Part shown: positions 1 to 63,790 of the stretch, piece after piece
How positions within the stretch are numbered: the first letter of the stretch is position 1
Layout of the letters: each line of letters opens with the position of its first letter
Assembly: GCA_003993805.1 (NCBI GenBank)
Contig: RSEF01000021.1
Coordinates: 4,205,576 to 4,269,575 of the forward strand
Reading direction: 5' to 3'
DNA length: 64,000 nt
Source of the DNA: Himantopus leucocephalus
Taxonomy: Eukaryota; Chordata; Aves; Charadriiformes; Recurvirostridae
Program-made: the position numbers and the translations under genes
The notes under the pieces: generated by a model
Databases searched by the model: none
Seen by the model: only the letters and a program-made list of their open reading frames with translations
What the model was told of the DNA's origin: nothing

Positions 1-1665
1 TTTTTCACTGACGTTTTAAGTCTTGTGATACTCAATTTGGTACTTCACAAAACTTCACTACACTTATGTTAAATTTTTCAAAGCCAGTTTTGAGGCTTCT
101 TACTTAATAGCAGAAGACAAAAAGCCACGTACTATTGGAGAAACACTTGTTTGTTCTTTCATGGTAAATATGGCTGGAGTAATATACAGTAAACAAGATG
201 GGGACAAACTGAAATGCATTCCTTTGTCAGAAGATACTGTTGGAAGATGCATAAAAGATACTGCTGAAGGTTTGAAGAAACAAACTGTGCGGTGTGGGAA
301 GCTTTGCTAATGGTTGGATGAAAGTGCAGATGTTTCTAATATGTCTCAGCTTAGTCTGTTTACTAGATTCTGTTTCAGTAATAAGGTAAAATGTAGTTTT
401 CTGTGAGTCACTGAAGGAAAGAAAGGTGTCCTGGAAAAGATACAATCTCAACGGTAAATGACTTTAGTAAAAGTGTGTTACAGAAACACTGTGTAAGTCT
501 CCACTGATGGGGAGCCTGATTTGACTGGAATAAAAAAAAGGATTCTGGGGTAAGGTAACAGAGAGCACTGCACAGGAAATGCGTCTGCTGCATCATTCAT
601 AGGCAAACTATTGCAGCAAAGGATTTGGAGCTACAATTGTATGGAGTGCTACCGGATGTCATCAGTGTGATTCACTTTATAAAACCAAGAGCTTTAGATA
701 GTACAATGTTTACAATACCTAGTAATAGGTTGGGGAATGACTGAGGGAAACTTTTGTATCTCACAGAGGTTAGCTGGTTTTCTTGCAAGAAAGTATTTAA
801 AAGAGTTGTTAAACTTAGAAGAAAAATGCATAACTCACCTACAGAAAGATAAGTGTTCCAAATATGTGGACATTATCTGTGATGCCAAGTGGCTGTCAGT
901 AGTATGCTACCTAGCAGTTATTTTCAAAAAAATAAACACTTAATCCCAATGACTGACAAAGTAACTGCTTTTCAAAAGGAACTCATGCTATATGGAGAGA
1001 GCATTCTGAAAATGCCCATTTGGAGAGATTTCTGTTGTTCCATTAGTACGCTTAAAGTTGGAAACGGAATTTTCTAACCTGTTAAAAGCTCTTCCAAACA
1101 GTTTCAACGGGCTTTGAACCCATTGGTTAAAAAATGCAGCGTGTTCAGATTAGTTTGCAAGAACAGCTGGTTGACATTGGGGAAGGTGAAAAGCTACTAA
1201 CTGAATGCCAACCAAACCTTTGCATAAACAGTGGGTGGGATTGAAGAATAGGTATTAAGATTTAGTAAGCGCAGCCAGTGATGCACTTTCTTTTGTTTGG
1301 ATCTATGTATCTTTTTTTTTTTTCTGTGACACTATTAAAACCTAGTATTGAAATAAACTGAGCTTAGAACCAGACCTTTGAATCACTGTATTGTACAATG
1401 TTAAACCAAGATTTTCAGAAGTCATGAAGCATGTTCAGTGACATAACTCACAGTAAAATTACTTTTAATTAATTGTTAGTATTTTGAGAGGTTTTATGTA
1501 ACACAAATATTTTATTTTTTTATATTGATCTCATCCTTTTAAAAATGCTATCTTTGTGTATGTTTTTATAATACCTGTAATTTAGAAGATTTTTAGAAGA
1601 ATTGGGGGTTTGTGATCAAAAAATTTTAATGATGGGATGTGCTGTCAAAAAAGCTGAGACCACTG
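1..1665 (+). mobile_element. Degenerate hAT-superfamily DNA transposon (Buster/Charlie-like), 5' end outside window
   Basis: Frame-hopping translation of about 70-1240 gives a broken hAT transposase of the kind also domesticated as ZBED5, FAM200 and ZNF862. Seen in order: KPRTIGETL near 120-146; the catalytic-type motif WLDESADVSN at 311-340; STDGEPDLTG near 495-525; HFIKPRALDS near 672-700; LTEVSWFS near 758-782; DAKWLSVVCYLAVIFKKIN near 880-935; DKVTAFQKELMLYG near 955-995; and SLQEQLVDIGEG near 1152-1187. Stops and frameshifts separate these blocks, so it cannot make a full transposase. The right end reads GCTGAGACCACTG, whose reverse complement CAGTGGTCTCAGC is a hAT/Charlie-type terminal inverted repeat ending at 1665. 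The left end is outside the window. It lies in PRKCZ intron 2, in the same direction as the gene. The family is clear; the subfamily is inferred. Confidence 0.85.
1653..1665 (+). repeat. Right terminal inverted repeat of the hAT element
   Basis: GCTGAGACCACTG, read on the minus strand as CAGTGGTCTCAGC, fits the CAG-GGTCTC-type termini of hAT/Charlie elements. The next 8 bases, ATCTAGAG, would be one copy of the target site duplication. The partner copy lies left of the window, so this cannot be tested here. Confidence 0.65.
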
Positions 1666-3239
1666 ATCTAGAGGTTATCATGGGCTGTTAAAACAGTATT
1701 TCTGTCAACCAGAGAAATATTATCTTCCAATTCAGATGTTTAACATTAAAAATGTCCTCGCTTAAACTGGTTAGGATTTGTACCTTAGAAAGGTCATCTT
1801 CTGAAATACAGGTCTCAGTAGTGTGTGTGTTGTGGCTTAGCTTCCAGTTCTCCCAAGAAGCTCTTCCAGTGCTTTGTTTCTCTGGCACCAACAAATTAAT
1901 TCAGTGAGTGTTTTATGGCACATCAGTGATGTGCCATATTGCTACTTCCAAATCATACTGAAGTCCAGTCTGTTGGTCCATCTTTAAAGTCCGTGTTCTG
2001 AAGTCCATCTTTGGGCTGTCTCTCCTTCAGAGCTTCAGAAAAATGGAGTTTACTTTATTTTTGCTGCTTAAAGGTTAATATCCATACCACAAGTAGTTTT
2101 TAGTCTTCCAAATTATACTAGTTAATAATGTTTTTGGGGTACTGCTGTCTGACTGAATACTTGCATGTTTTTGTAATATAAAAGTAACGGTGTATGTCAG
2201 AGAGAAATGTTAATGAGGTGTGGATAAGGCGTGGTACATGAGCCCTGGCCTTAGTGTGTGGTAATGCTTGTGTCTCCACTCATTTATTTTATTCTTTTCC
2301 ATGTGAATTTCATCCTGAATGATATCTTGTAGTTTGGCAGCGTGCATTTTTCTGTTTTATGTATTTCGATAGTTCGGCTCTTTAGAATATGCTTTAAACT
2401 GTGGCTGGCATGCTGCCTTTTTGAGAACTTCTAAAAGCTCACTTTGTTGAATCTGCCGCTACAGAATGCGAGTACAGAGGACAAAGTCATACAAACTAAG
2501 GCTTAATACATCTCTTTCTGAAAGAGAGGATTCTTTGTGGCTAGGCAGGTTTCATGATTATTTTTTTCCTTCTGTTTACTTTTCTCCTTCGAAATCTAAG
2601 TTAAAAGAAACAAATGTGAACCTGTTCCTCAGAACATACAGGCCAACCCTGAAAACTTTAGAGCCTTTCAGAGAGAAATGAATTTTACATTAATTATATT
2701 TCTGCATCAGTGTTGGCATATTTGTATCCCATCTGTAACTTTTGTCGGTGTATCTTGTCTTTACGCTTTCTAATCATTGCTTTTCTGTAGTCTAGCAAGA
2801 GAAACTCAACTTGAATCTATGTGCACCTTCATAGCTTTTAAGTTATGATATCATGGTTCTGCAGTCTGTGAAGTTGAGGTAGTAAGATAATGGGCCATTT
2901 AACAAAAGGTAGACTAATTCTAAATTAAACTTAAATCTTCAGGTTACTAGGAAGTGATCTTGCTTCTTTCTGCTGTGTGTTAAAGATCTTTAAGCATATC
3001 TGTTCAATTTTGTATTTTGTTGTCCCCTTACAAACCAATGTAGTATATTTCTATCTAATCAGTTTTAATAAAATTAGAAGGAAAAAAGTTACTATATTTT
3101 GGCTTTGAAAATGCCAGCTTAATATCAAATGATTGAAGGAAAACCAATCCTGGAGGCTGGTAGATTTCTTACAGACTAACTGAAATTCTCTGCTTAATTC
3201 TTCAGTTGTAAATTTGCCTATGTATTGCTTTTTTGATAG

Positions 3240-56783
<53,544 letters not shown>

Positions 56784-57195
56784 AGGAGTGACATCTTTGT
56801 TGTGGACAATGTGAATGACCTTTAACTTTATCCTTAACTACAGTATATGCATGCGAGGCTGGGGAACTGTAAGATTTTGGACGGAGACCAATGATTTAAA
56901 AAAAAAAAAAATTGCTGCTGAAAATCAAAGAAGAGAAATAATGATTTTGGTGGGTGTCTTCTGCCACTTAGTGATTCTTAAGTTCTGGGCACTGACACAG
57001 CTGGCTTCATTAATGAAGGAATTTGCATTTTTGTGCCTGTTTCATGAAGGATTGAAATGTTCATTGCATCCCTGCAAAAGGAGTTTCTGAACAACTTTGA
57101 GATCTACATGCTTTCTACAAACATTTGATGCAATGAGCTACCAATTGAAGAATATTACAGTGTAACATCCTGAAGAATAAAATATATTACGGTGG
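56784..57195 (+). other. PRKCZ: PRKCZ proximal 3' UTR
   Basis: About 0.4 kb from the stop codon to the first polyadenylation signal. A 91-codon frame inside it (56,815-57,090) has no homology and is taken as chance. Confidence 0.75.
57176..57181 (+). terminator. PRKCZ: PRKCZ proximal polyadenylation signal AATAAA
   Basis: AATAAA 393 bases after the stop, followed within 15-50 bases by GGTGGTGTTG and U-rich TTATTTTTG/CTTTTTTC sequence, the expected downstream element. Cleavage is expected near 57,190-57,200. Confidence 0.75.
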
Positions 57196-57717
57196 TGTTG
57201 AAGCTTATTTTTGATGCCTTTTTTCACAAGTGGTACCTGTCTAAACGTCTCAGATATATTTAAAAGGAGTTGTGTTTTATTAGCAATCAAAACATAAATT
57301 TGGGTACAAGATTTAAGTGCCTAAATGGATAAACTGCATTGAAGAATTATTACATATTTGGAACGTTCTTAAACCTGGTAAGTTCTGCTTGTTAATATTA
57401 AGTAACCATTTACACATGAAACGTACAGTTCACAGCTGCAGCCTAATGGCCATTTGCATCTTTATAGAATTTGAAATGCAGAGTGACTCAGCAATATTAA
57501 TTCCAAATTAGAATTTACAGTATTGATTTCAAAATCTGTTGTTTTAAACTCCAAATTTACCAAAATGTATAGATTGAGGAAAACTAAATTTGCACACAAA
57601 GGATTTCTGAAAATACTTAAGCAGTGCCTACACCTATGATGATGTTGTGTTGTATATTAGATTTTTGAAAAGTATTTTTATCAACAATACAAATATTCAG
57701 AAGTAGAGCAAAAGCAT

Positions 57718-57723
57718 AATAAA
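57718..57723 (+). terminator. PRKCZ: Possible distal polyadenylation signal
   Basis: A second AATAAA in AT-rich sequence. A longer PRKCZ 3' UTR could end here; downstream GT-richness is poor. Confidence 0.3.
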
Positions 57724-57974
57724 GCATAGCCTTAAAGTTTAAATAGTAAATCTAGAATAACCATGATATGAAATACACTTTCCTGATAAAGCACACCTCC
57801 TACTTATGATAAACTGTCTGCTTACAATTACTCAGTGTATTGTAATAACTAATCATTCTACGTGAGAGAATGGGATGTTTTGGTAAACTGATTTGCATCA
57901 AAGTAGTAGATTTTCTTATGGAAGAAAAATGAATACCTAAGAAATTGGCTAAAGCAAAAGATAACTATCAAATC

Positions 57975-58150
57975 CCTTCTCGTGGAAACCGGGGCGAGGG
58001 TGTTGGGGGGGTGGGGAAAGGGTATATAAGGTCAAAAAGGCTCACAACTTCTCAGCGCAGAAAAGCTCGAGGCGCTACTCTGGCGCATTAGCGAGTGCGC
58101 ATTGCTGTCTGAAACCGCGGGTGCTTGCGAGGGTGCACCTGCCTCAAACA
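57975..58150 (+). promoter_or_regulatory. CpG-rich patch with TATA box (candidate promoter or enhancer)
   Basis: TATATAAG at 58,023-58,030 lies in a G-rich context (GGGGTGGGGAAAGGGTATAT). It is followed by a CpG cluster: CAGCGCAG, CTCGAGGCGC, GGCGCATTAGCGAGTGCGC, ACCGCGGG, TTGCGAGG. CpGs are scarce elsewhere in the window. A TATA-dependent start would fall near 58,053-58,060. It could drive a non-coding RNA running rightward, antisense toward FAAP20, or be an enhancer. No product recognised. Confidence 0.4.
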
Positions 58151-58439
58151 GCAGCAGGGGCAGCATTGCTTTTTGCTAGATTTCGGTTTAACTATGTTGT
58201 GTGGGGTGTAGAGATGGAGGGGGGGGTGGGATCATGTGGGAAAGAAAAAATGAGAAACCCTGTGCCATGACATCTCACCTAATTTGGTGTAAAATGCAGG
58301 ATAAATTGCAACGCTTTCACTTTCTTTACATTAACATATGGTTTTCTCAGGGTACAGCATTGCATTAGGTGCTGAACATGACATCTTTCGGATTCACATC
58401 CAAGTCATGAGGTGCTAGGACGAGACTGCCAAAACATTG

Positions 58440-58900
58440 TTTAAAATTTTCAATTAATCATTGATTAACAATCATCGTCGTCTATCCCCTCATTAGCCAC
58501 AATTATGCAGATCTGTGGTTATTTAGTTGTATTAATCCCGTTCCGATTTAAGTTGTGGGTTTCTCTCTGTCGGACTGTAGCTTTTCATATTAAGCAAAAT
58601 GTGTTTTAATCAGCACTAAATAATTTAATCAGTAAGAAGTATTTGCCTCAAACGCCTGGACTTTAGATACTTTTATTATCTACTAAAGGAAACATTTACC
58701 TTTTAAATGTAATCTGACATCTTTTTTAATTACTCCTTTTTTTCCCTTCTTCCTGGCAATTACTTCATTTACCCTGAATAATTTTTCTTTCAGTGTTTTC
58801 AACTCCCCTGGTAATAAAAGTAATCAATAGTTATCGGAGTGACTGCAGGCAGCTCATGAACGGAAATACGACAGACCAAGCTGTCCTTTGACGTGCCAGG
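58440..58900. promoter_or_regulatory. TAAT-rich, conserved-element-like block
   Basis: Contains the perfect 15-base palindrome TTAATCATTGATTAA (58,454-58,468), at least five more TAAT/ATTA cores within the next 100 bases, an octamer-like ATTATGCAGAT and, further on, AATCAATAG. This clustering is typical of vertebrate developmental enhancers. In human, SKI, a developmental regulator, lies just beyond FAAP20. Conservation itself cannot be seen from one sequence. Confidence 0.35.
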
Positions 58901-60521
58901 GCATAGGACTTTAAAACGGAAATATTAGAAATATGGGTTGGGGGTTTTTTTTAACCTTTTTTCTAGGTTTCAGAACACTTTGGGAGGGAGGGAAGGAAGA
59001 ACAGAAAGACACATTTGCTAAACAAACATTGTAAAGACTACTTGATTTTATTTAAAAATTTACAGGCATTTACAATGTTGCTGTGTTGCCAAATAGTTTG
59101 CTGGGTACAAGTTTGGTTGCTCATGTGCAAGTGTTTGAATAATGTTCTGTTCATGATGAAGGGGAAATTTTTTATATAAAAGTACTTGTTTTATAAATAA
59201 AAGAAAATGAAGGATGTAATTAAATGTGTGGTTTGGAAAAAAAATCCTAATATATTACAAATGGATCTGGTAATGATATATAGTTGTCTTATTTGAAATA
59301 GTAAATGAAAATTCTAGCTAATTTAATGATTGTAAAACAGTAAATATGTTCTTGTAGTTTTGTATAATTAATTAGTTGGGATCTTTGCTGACCAGTTTTA
59401 ATTGTGCAGAAGATGGTATACTAATCCATAACAGCTAAGATCATTTATATTCTTGCACATCTATTAAAGACTTTAATGAAAAAGTTAATAATAGACTGTT
59501 ATTATTTATCAGTAAACTGAGCTATGTCCAATTTGCACTTTTTAAAGAGACCTGATTGTAAATTAAATCCACAAGATTCTCCCTGTGTTTTGACACTGCA
59601 TTCTGTGTATTAGGTATCTGTGAATCACATCTGAACTGTGTGTTTTTGAGGGCTGGGGCACAGGTTTCTTGAGAAAGAAAATGGTGCAGATACTGAAGTC
59701 TGTTAATCTGAGTTGTGCTCTTCTTCACAGTCAGTGAAGGCTGTTGTGATCTAAGTAGCTGAAACAGGCACAATTGTACTACTCTTACGTACAGCCCTTT
59801 GACGAGGGACTAATGAGATCTGTAAGGCTGTGACTGGAGACATGGTGTACTGTGTGAACAGGATACCCTCTTCAGTAAACAATTAACTGTACTTGGGGGA
59901 AATGAACAACCTACTCTAGTTTTTCATCCCTTCCATTTGTTGTTACTAAACCATGGCTAAATGTCATTTATTGTCAGTCAGGGAAAAGGTTGCTTTTCTC
60001 AAGCCTACAAAATGTTTACCTGCTACTAATGAGAAGTTACCATAGTAGTAGATGAGTCCTCTGAATACCTTCTAGCCAAGACAAACTCCGGGTGTTCTTT
60101 ATTCTCGAACACTGTCTTCTAAGGGGGAGGGTTGGAACTGATACAAAAAGCACCTCTCTCTTAAATCTTGTGAAACTGGCAGGAGAAATGTTCTTTCTGG
60201 ACCCTAGTGAGTTGAGACTAGTCATGTTAATCAATTAGAAACCTACAAAGTAAGGTTATGAAGGTTAGTTGTGTTCCTTCAGAAAGATAAAAAAACCCCA
60301 CACCCATTACTTGGTCTGGGTTGTGTTTTCTTTTAATACAGATATATTCACAGAATCAACTGGACAGTCACACAAGCTCTTACTTAGATATTAAAATAAT
60401 GAAAAATGCTAAGCTTGAATGACTTTTAATTAAGCTTATTTTCACAGATTACCTCTTTAGGAAAAAAAAAAAGTCAGTAAACTCTTGATGAGGTGAAATA
60501 AGTTATCTCTTGTTCAGCTGC

Positions 60522-60527
60522 TTTATT
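60522..60527 (-). terminator. FAAP20: FAAP20 candidate polyadenylation signal
   Basis: TTTATT on the + strand (AATAAA on the minus strand), 358 bases beyond the FAAP20 stop codon. A T-run follows about 50 bases downstream on the minus strand. Confidence 0.55.
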
Positions 60528-60884
60528 CTACACTTAAAGATTCAGAACAACCATGGTCCATCAGACAAAACAGGCTCTTCAGCGATTTAAAACAGTGCAT
60601 TCTTCCAGAAGTACCCAGATTCCAGGAGTGCCAGGACTGATTTCTCTGGGAGTCTCTGGGGCATCCTACAGCACCCGTTTCAGCACTAGAACTATTTTAC
60701 ATGCATTTGAGAGGATTTAAAATAAAAAGATTCCAAACAGGCACATGGCACTTGACTTTCTATGGAATTATTGGTTTGTGGTCCTTAAGCAAGTCTGAGA
60801 TGAGGACACGCTTCTTTGACACACCTTTTCTTTTGAGAAAGGTTCATCCTTGGCCTTGTTCCTTCGCTCTTCATTCTTCTGGAT
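60528..60884 (-). other. FAAP20: FAAP20 3' UTR (inferred)
   Basis: From the stop codon to the nearest AATAAA on the minus strand. The end point is inferred from the signal only. Plus-strand frames here are chance. Confidence 0.55.
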
Positions 60885-60957
60885 TTACCACATCACATCA
60901 TCTGTGCTTTCAGACAGGCATCTAGCCAGATGGCCATCGATATCCAATTGTGACAGT
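60885..60957 (-). CDS. FAAP20: FAAP20 last exon (second half of UBZ4 finger)
   Basis: Minus-strand acceptor TGTGTTTGCAG, then (T)LSQLDIDGHLARCL, then SESTDDVMW and stop TAA (60,885-60,887). It supplies the H and last C zinc ligands. Human reads LTQLDVDSHLAQCLAES and ends in VTW. Too short to show up as an open frame on its own; found by searching for the D-x-D-x-H-L-A-x-C pattern. Confidence 0.95.
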
Positions 60958-63790
60958 CTGCAAACACAGAGAATTTGTTCACTGAGAAACATCTACACTG
61001 TTCTTCACCTTCACTTCCTAAGCAATCACAGAAGTGTTCTAGTAGCTTCATGGGTCAGTCACTCCTGTGCTCAGAAGCACTGCGGACTGCCACAAACCCC
61101 TGTAGTTGCTATTACCTGCTGCTAGATAGTTTGATAATGTCACTTTCTAGAAGACAATGCTGACACTCCTGTGCTGAGGACAAGTAATGTGATCCTTGGA
61201 ACCATCAGGCTATTGATGTGGGATAGGAAACCATTACCAAACACCCACGTGAGGATGCAGGAAATGAGGTTTCTGACAGGGGAAGGATGCTGTCTCTTGT
61301 CTGCTTTCAGTTTCCTTTTTTTGGAGGGCTATTTTTGTCACTCCGATGTGGCCCTCCCCACTACCCATGTTACAGTAATTTTTTGTAAAGCAGCTTCTAT
61401 AAAAATTGGAACTAATCCTAATCAGCAGAGAGTTACCAATAGCACAGAATTGAACATGAAGTAATGAAGTATGTTTAGCCTTTGTCTATGTTTCTTGATA
61501 TAATGGCCACAACTTTGTTTTGGAGGCTGAACAAGGAGACAAAAGGATGGCTTTATTAGTATTTACAAAGCCAACAAAGTTGCAGCCAATACATCTTACA
61601 GGGTTAGAGGACCTGTTCAAGAGCACATTTGTGGCAACCATGACAGCCTAAATACTACTAAGTGGTGTAATTTCAAGAGACAACATAATCCTTATTGCAG
61701 AGTAGATATTTAATTGCTGGGAGGGAGGATTATTTTTTTTCATAAAGGTATCCTGACAGCAACTGAAATGAGACTGATGTCTCATTTAGTTGTACGAATC
61801 AGGGCTTGCCTAAGGAAAATCAGCTTGCTTCCATCTTGTCCAGACCTTGAAAGCTAAATCTAAAATTAAGAGCCCAGTCACTCAGCCAAAGGCATCCAGG
61901 TGCTTGCTGAGCAGGTACCAGAATAGCTGTACCAGTGAAGTCTAGATCTTGAAGAGAAAGCAATGAGAGTAATCCATTTAGTCCTAAAGTTAGCTTTTAA
62001 CTGTCTAGAATGCTGCACTGGGAATGGTTTTTGAATTATGATACAAATTTCACAAAAAAGTCTTGTCATACTCAAGTATTTAAAAATGCTAATTGTGCGT
62101 ATACTAGCAAGGTTCACCAGAGAGCTCAAACTTTGCTTTCTTTTTGAAGCAGTATAATCTAGTAGTCATGAACTTCTACATTGAATTAGAATTAAGTAAT
62201 TCTGACAGGTAGAAATACTTTACAGTAGAAGTTTTGTCTATTTTCATTATTTTTTATATAGAGAATGCATCCAGAACCATTTTGGGTTTGTATACTGTGA
62301 AGTTATTAACAAAAAAAACTTACGTTCCACTAAAACGCATCAGACACATCGGACAACTGTCAAGAGCTGAAGATCCTTCACTCTGATTTTCAGTCTTCTC
62401 CGTGCGGCTTTCAATTCCAGGTACACTCGCAAGAGGCGGCTTCTCTTCTGCAGGCACATATCTGGCCTCACCAAATGAAATATTCCCTTGATGTGTCTGT
62501 ATCTGAAGCTCTTCCCTATTATTTTCTTTTTGGTTTTCCCTGCTGTTCTTTACAGCCCCTCTGCAGTACTGTTGAAAGCCAAAGGCTTCTGCAGAGCTTT
62601 GGGACAATGCCAGGTGGTGTGCAGAAGTTCTGTGTTGAGCAAGTTTACATGATTTAGGACTTGCATCCAGTTTTGAAATACCTTTTGTGTCTCCCCCAAC
62701 CATATTTTTGGCTTGATCTTTAACAGTTATGCAGCGTGTTTTCTCAGCTGTAGAAGGTAAACTTTTCAGTTTATCTGCTTGGCCCCATCCTCGGTGTAAA
62801 TGGTCGGTCTGGCTCTGTGTTAGCTGATGGGAGCCAAGATCCTTTGGTTCTAGACATTTTTCTTTGGAAAAAGATGGGAATGATACCCACTGAAAGTCTT
62901 TCATTCCAATTGTAAAGACTTCTTGTTTTTGTAGACTCTCTTCCTCAGAACTCTATGACACACACACACACAATGTCTTCAAACAAGTGCAGCTCAATTA
63001 ATACATAAAACCAAGGCTGAACATATTACAAATACTGAGAAGGCCAAACTACATTGAAGAAAAGAACATTTTATTTACATCCAGCACTTGTAAAGCAACC
63101 AGGAACTTCCTGGAGTTTATGCAATGTGTGTCTGCCCTTAACATTCCTACATTGATACAACAGGGTGCTCTCTTAGTATGTCCCACAGAGACTAAGGATA
63201 TAAAAAACAACCTGCTGCTGTTCAGGGAAAAAAATCTCCTTCAGAAGGACTGTGGTTTTTGTGTTATGATATTGCCTAACACTATGGGAGCAATGTAGTG
63301 GTTGTTACTGTGTAATTAACCTCTGTGTTACAGTTTGCCTTTTCCAGTTTCATTCTGTCAGGGAGATGCTCGTGCTTACGAGCAGTCGGTATACTTGCAC
63401 AGGTTACCTCTTTTCAGCAAATGTTCTGAAGAATTTGCCAGACTGCAAAAAAAGCCCCTAATTGTTGTCCTTATGCTACCTGCCACACAATGCTGTCACA
63501 CCACTATATTTAAGGACTAAAAAGCTGAAAACCAACATCTATTTAAAAGCTATTTCAGATTGTTTCCCCTGTTAACAACGTCATTCTGACTGCTGCTACT
63601 GTAAGGAGTACACAAAGTGCAGACAAGGATAAAGCACGATACCTTTCCAAAGAACTCTGGAAAACTGGGCACTGTTTGCCAATTTATGCACTGTAAATCT
63701 TGACTGATGTCTTTCAGTAACAAAATCCATGTTTCTTCGCACTCATTTAAGTCTTCTTTTTCAAACCAGGAACATCTGTCAGCTGATGTC
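60885..63790 (-). CDS. FAAP20: FAAP20, Fanconi anemia core-complex associated protein 20 (5' partial)
   Basis: FAAP20 binds and stabilises FANCA and brings the Fanconi core complex to ubiquitin at DNA interstrand crosslinks. Three minus-strand exons join in frame (63,643-63,790; 62,324-62,952; 60,885-60,957) and give 282 residues, then TAA. CSWFEKEDLNECEETWILLL through TVPSFPEF matches the human FANCA-binding region (PWFLL, LWAELL, VPSLPAFPG). EVFTIGMKDFQWVSFP matches human EVFTVGPKTFSWTPFP. SCPMC plus QLDIDGHLARCLSESTDDV forms the UBZ4 finger (C, C, H, C), ending in a terminal tryptophan as in human. The first exon, which starts the protein, is beyond the window. The protein is already far longer than the 180-residue human form because the middle exon is long. 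Convergent with PRKCZ, as in human. Confidence 0.95.
60958..62323 (-). other. FAAP20: FAAP20 last intron
   Basis: 1.37 kb with GTAAGT donor and GCAG acceptor. Read-through from the upstream exon stops at once (ACG TAA). A minus-strand AATAAA at 61,552-61,557 could support an intronic polyadenylation form. No repeat recognised. Confidence 0.8.
62324..62952 (-). CDS. FAAP20: FAAP20 long middle exon
   Basis: 629 bases, starting SSEEESLQKQEVFTIGMKDF and ending SSALDSCPMCLMRFSG plus two bases of a threonine codon. The conserved ends flank about 150 residues rich in K, S, Q, E and N with no domain, probably disordered. The corresponding human stretch is roughly 90 residues. The last two cysteines (CPMC) are the first zinc ligands of the UBZ4 finger. 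Donor GTAAGT; the acceptor is preceded by a (TG)n tract. Confidence 0.93.
62953..63642 (-). other. FAAP20: FAAP20 intron
   Basis: 690 bp, donor GTATCG, phase 0. Apart from the (AC)n tract nothing is recognised. Confidence 0.8.
62958..62972. repeat. (AC)n microsatellite at FAAP20 splice acceptor
   Basis: (AC)7 on the + strand reads as (GT)7 on the gene strand and ends 5 bases before the exon boundary (TGTCATAG|AGT). It takes the place of the polypyrimidine tract. Confidence 0.9.
63643..63790 (-). CDS. FAAP20: FAAP20 exon 2 (FANCA-binding region)
   Basis: Minus strand: acceptor CTCTCTCTGTCAACAG, one base of a split codon, then TSADRCSWFEKEDLNECEE, TWILLLKDISQDLQCIN and WQTVPSFPEFFGK. WF, TWILLL and VPSFPEF align with human PWFLL, LWAELL and VPSLPAFPG. 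148 bases. Upstream codons visible past the acceptor are intron, not a start. Confidence 0.93.

Larger units (their letters stand above)
1..3239 (+). other. PRKCZ: PRKCZ intron 2 (3' part)
   Basis: Non-coding sequence upstream of the first visible PRKCZ exon. It holds the hAT relic (1-1665). From 1666 to 3239 I see only AT-rich intron sequence. It ends in the acceptor TTTTTTGATAG at 3239. The intron interrupts a glycine codon after its first base. Confidence 0.85.
57200..60500. other. Convergent intergenic region PRKCZ-FAAP20
   Basis: About 3.3 kb between the two gene 3' ends. It contains a CpG-rich TATA-bearing patch (57,975-58,150) and a TAAT-rich conserved-element-like block (58,440-58,900). 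Another AATAAA on the + strand lies at 59,196-59,201. Frames of 60-83 codons in this stretch have no recognisable homology. Confidence 0.7.

Noticed and set aside
58023..58200. Small nuclear RNA gene downstream of the TATA box
   Set aside because: The sequence does not match U-snRNA, 7SK, Y RNA or vault RNA patterns I know, and no terminating T-run of the right kind follows. Kept only as a promoter/enhancer candidate.
61549..61720. Possible LTR or retrogene end in the FAAP20 intron
   Set aside because: Only an AATAAA on the minus strand supports it; no terminal repeats, poly-A tail or protein remnant.
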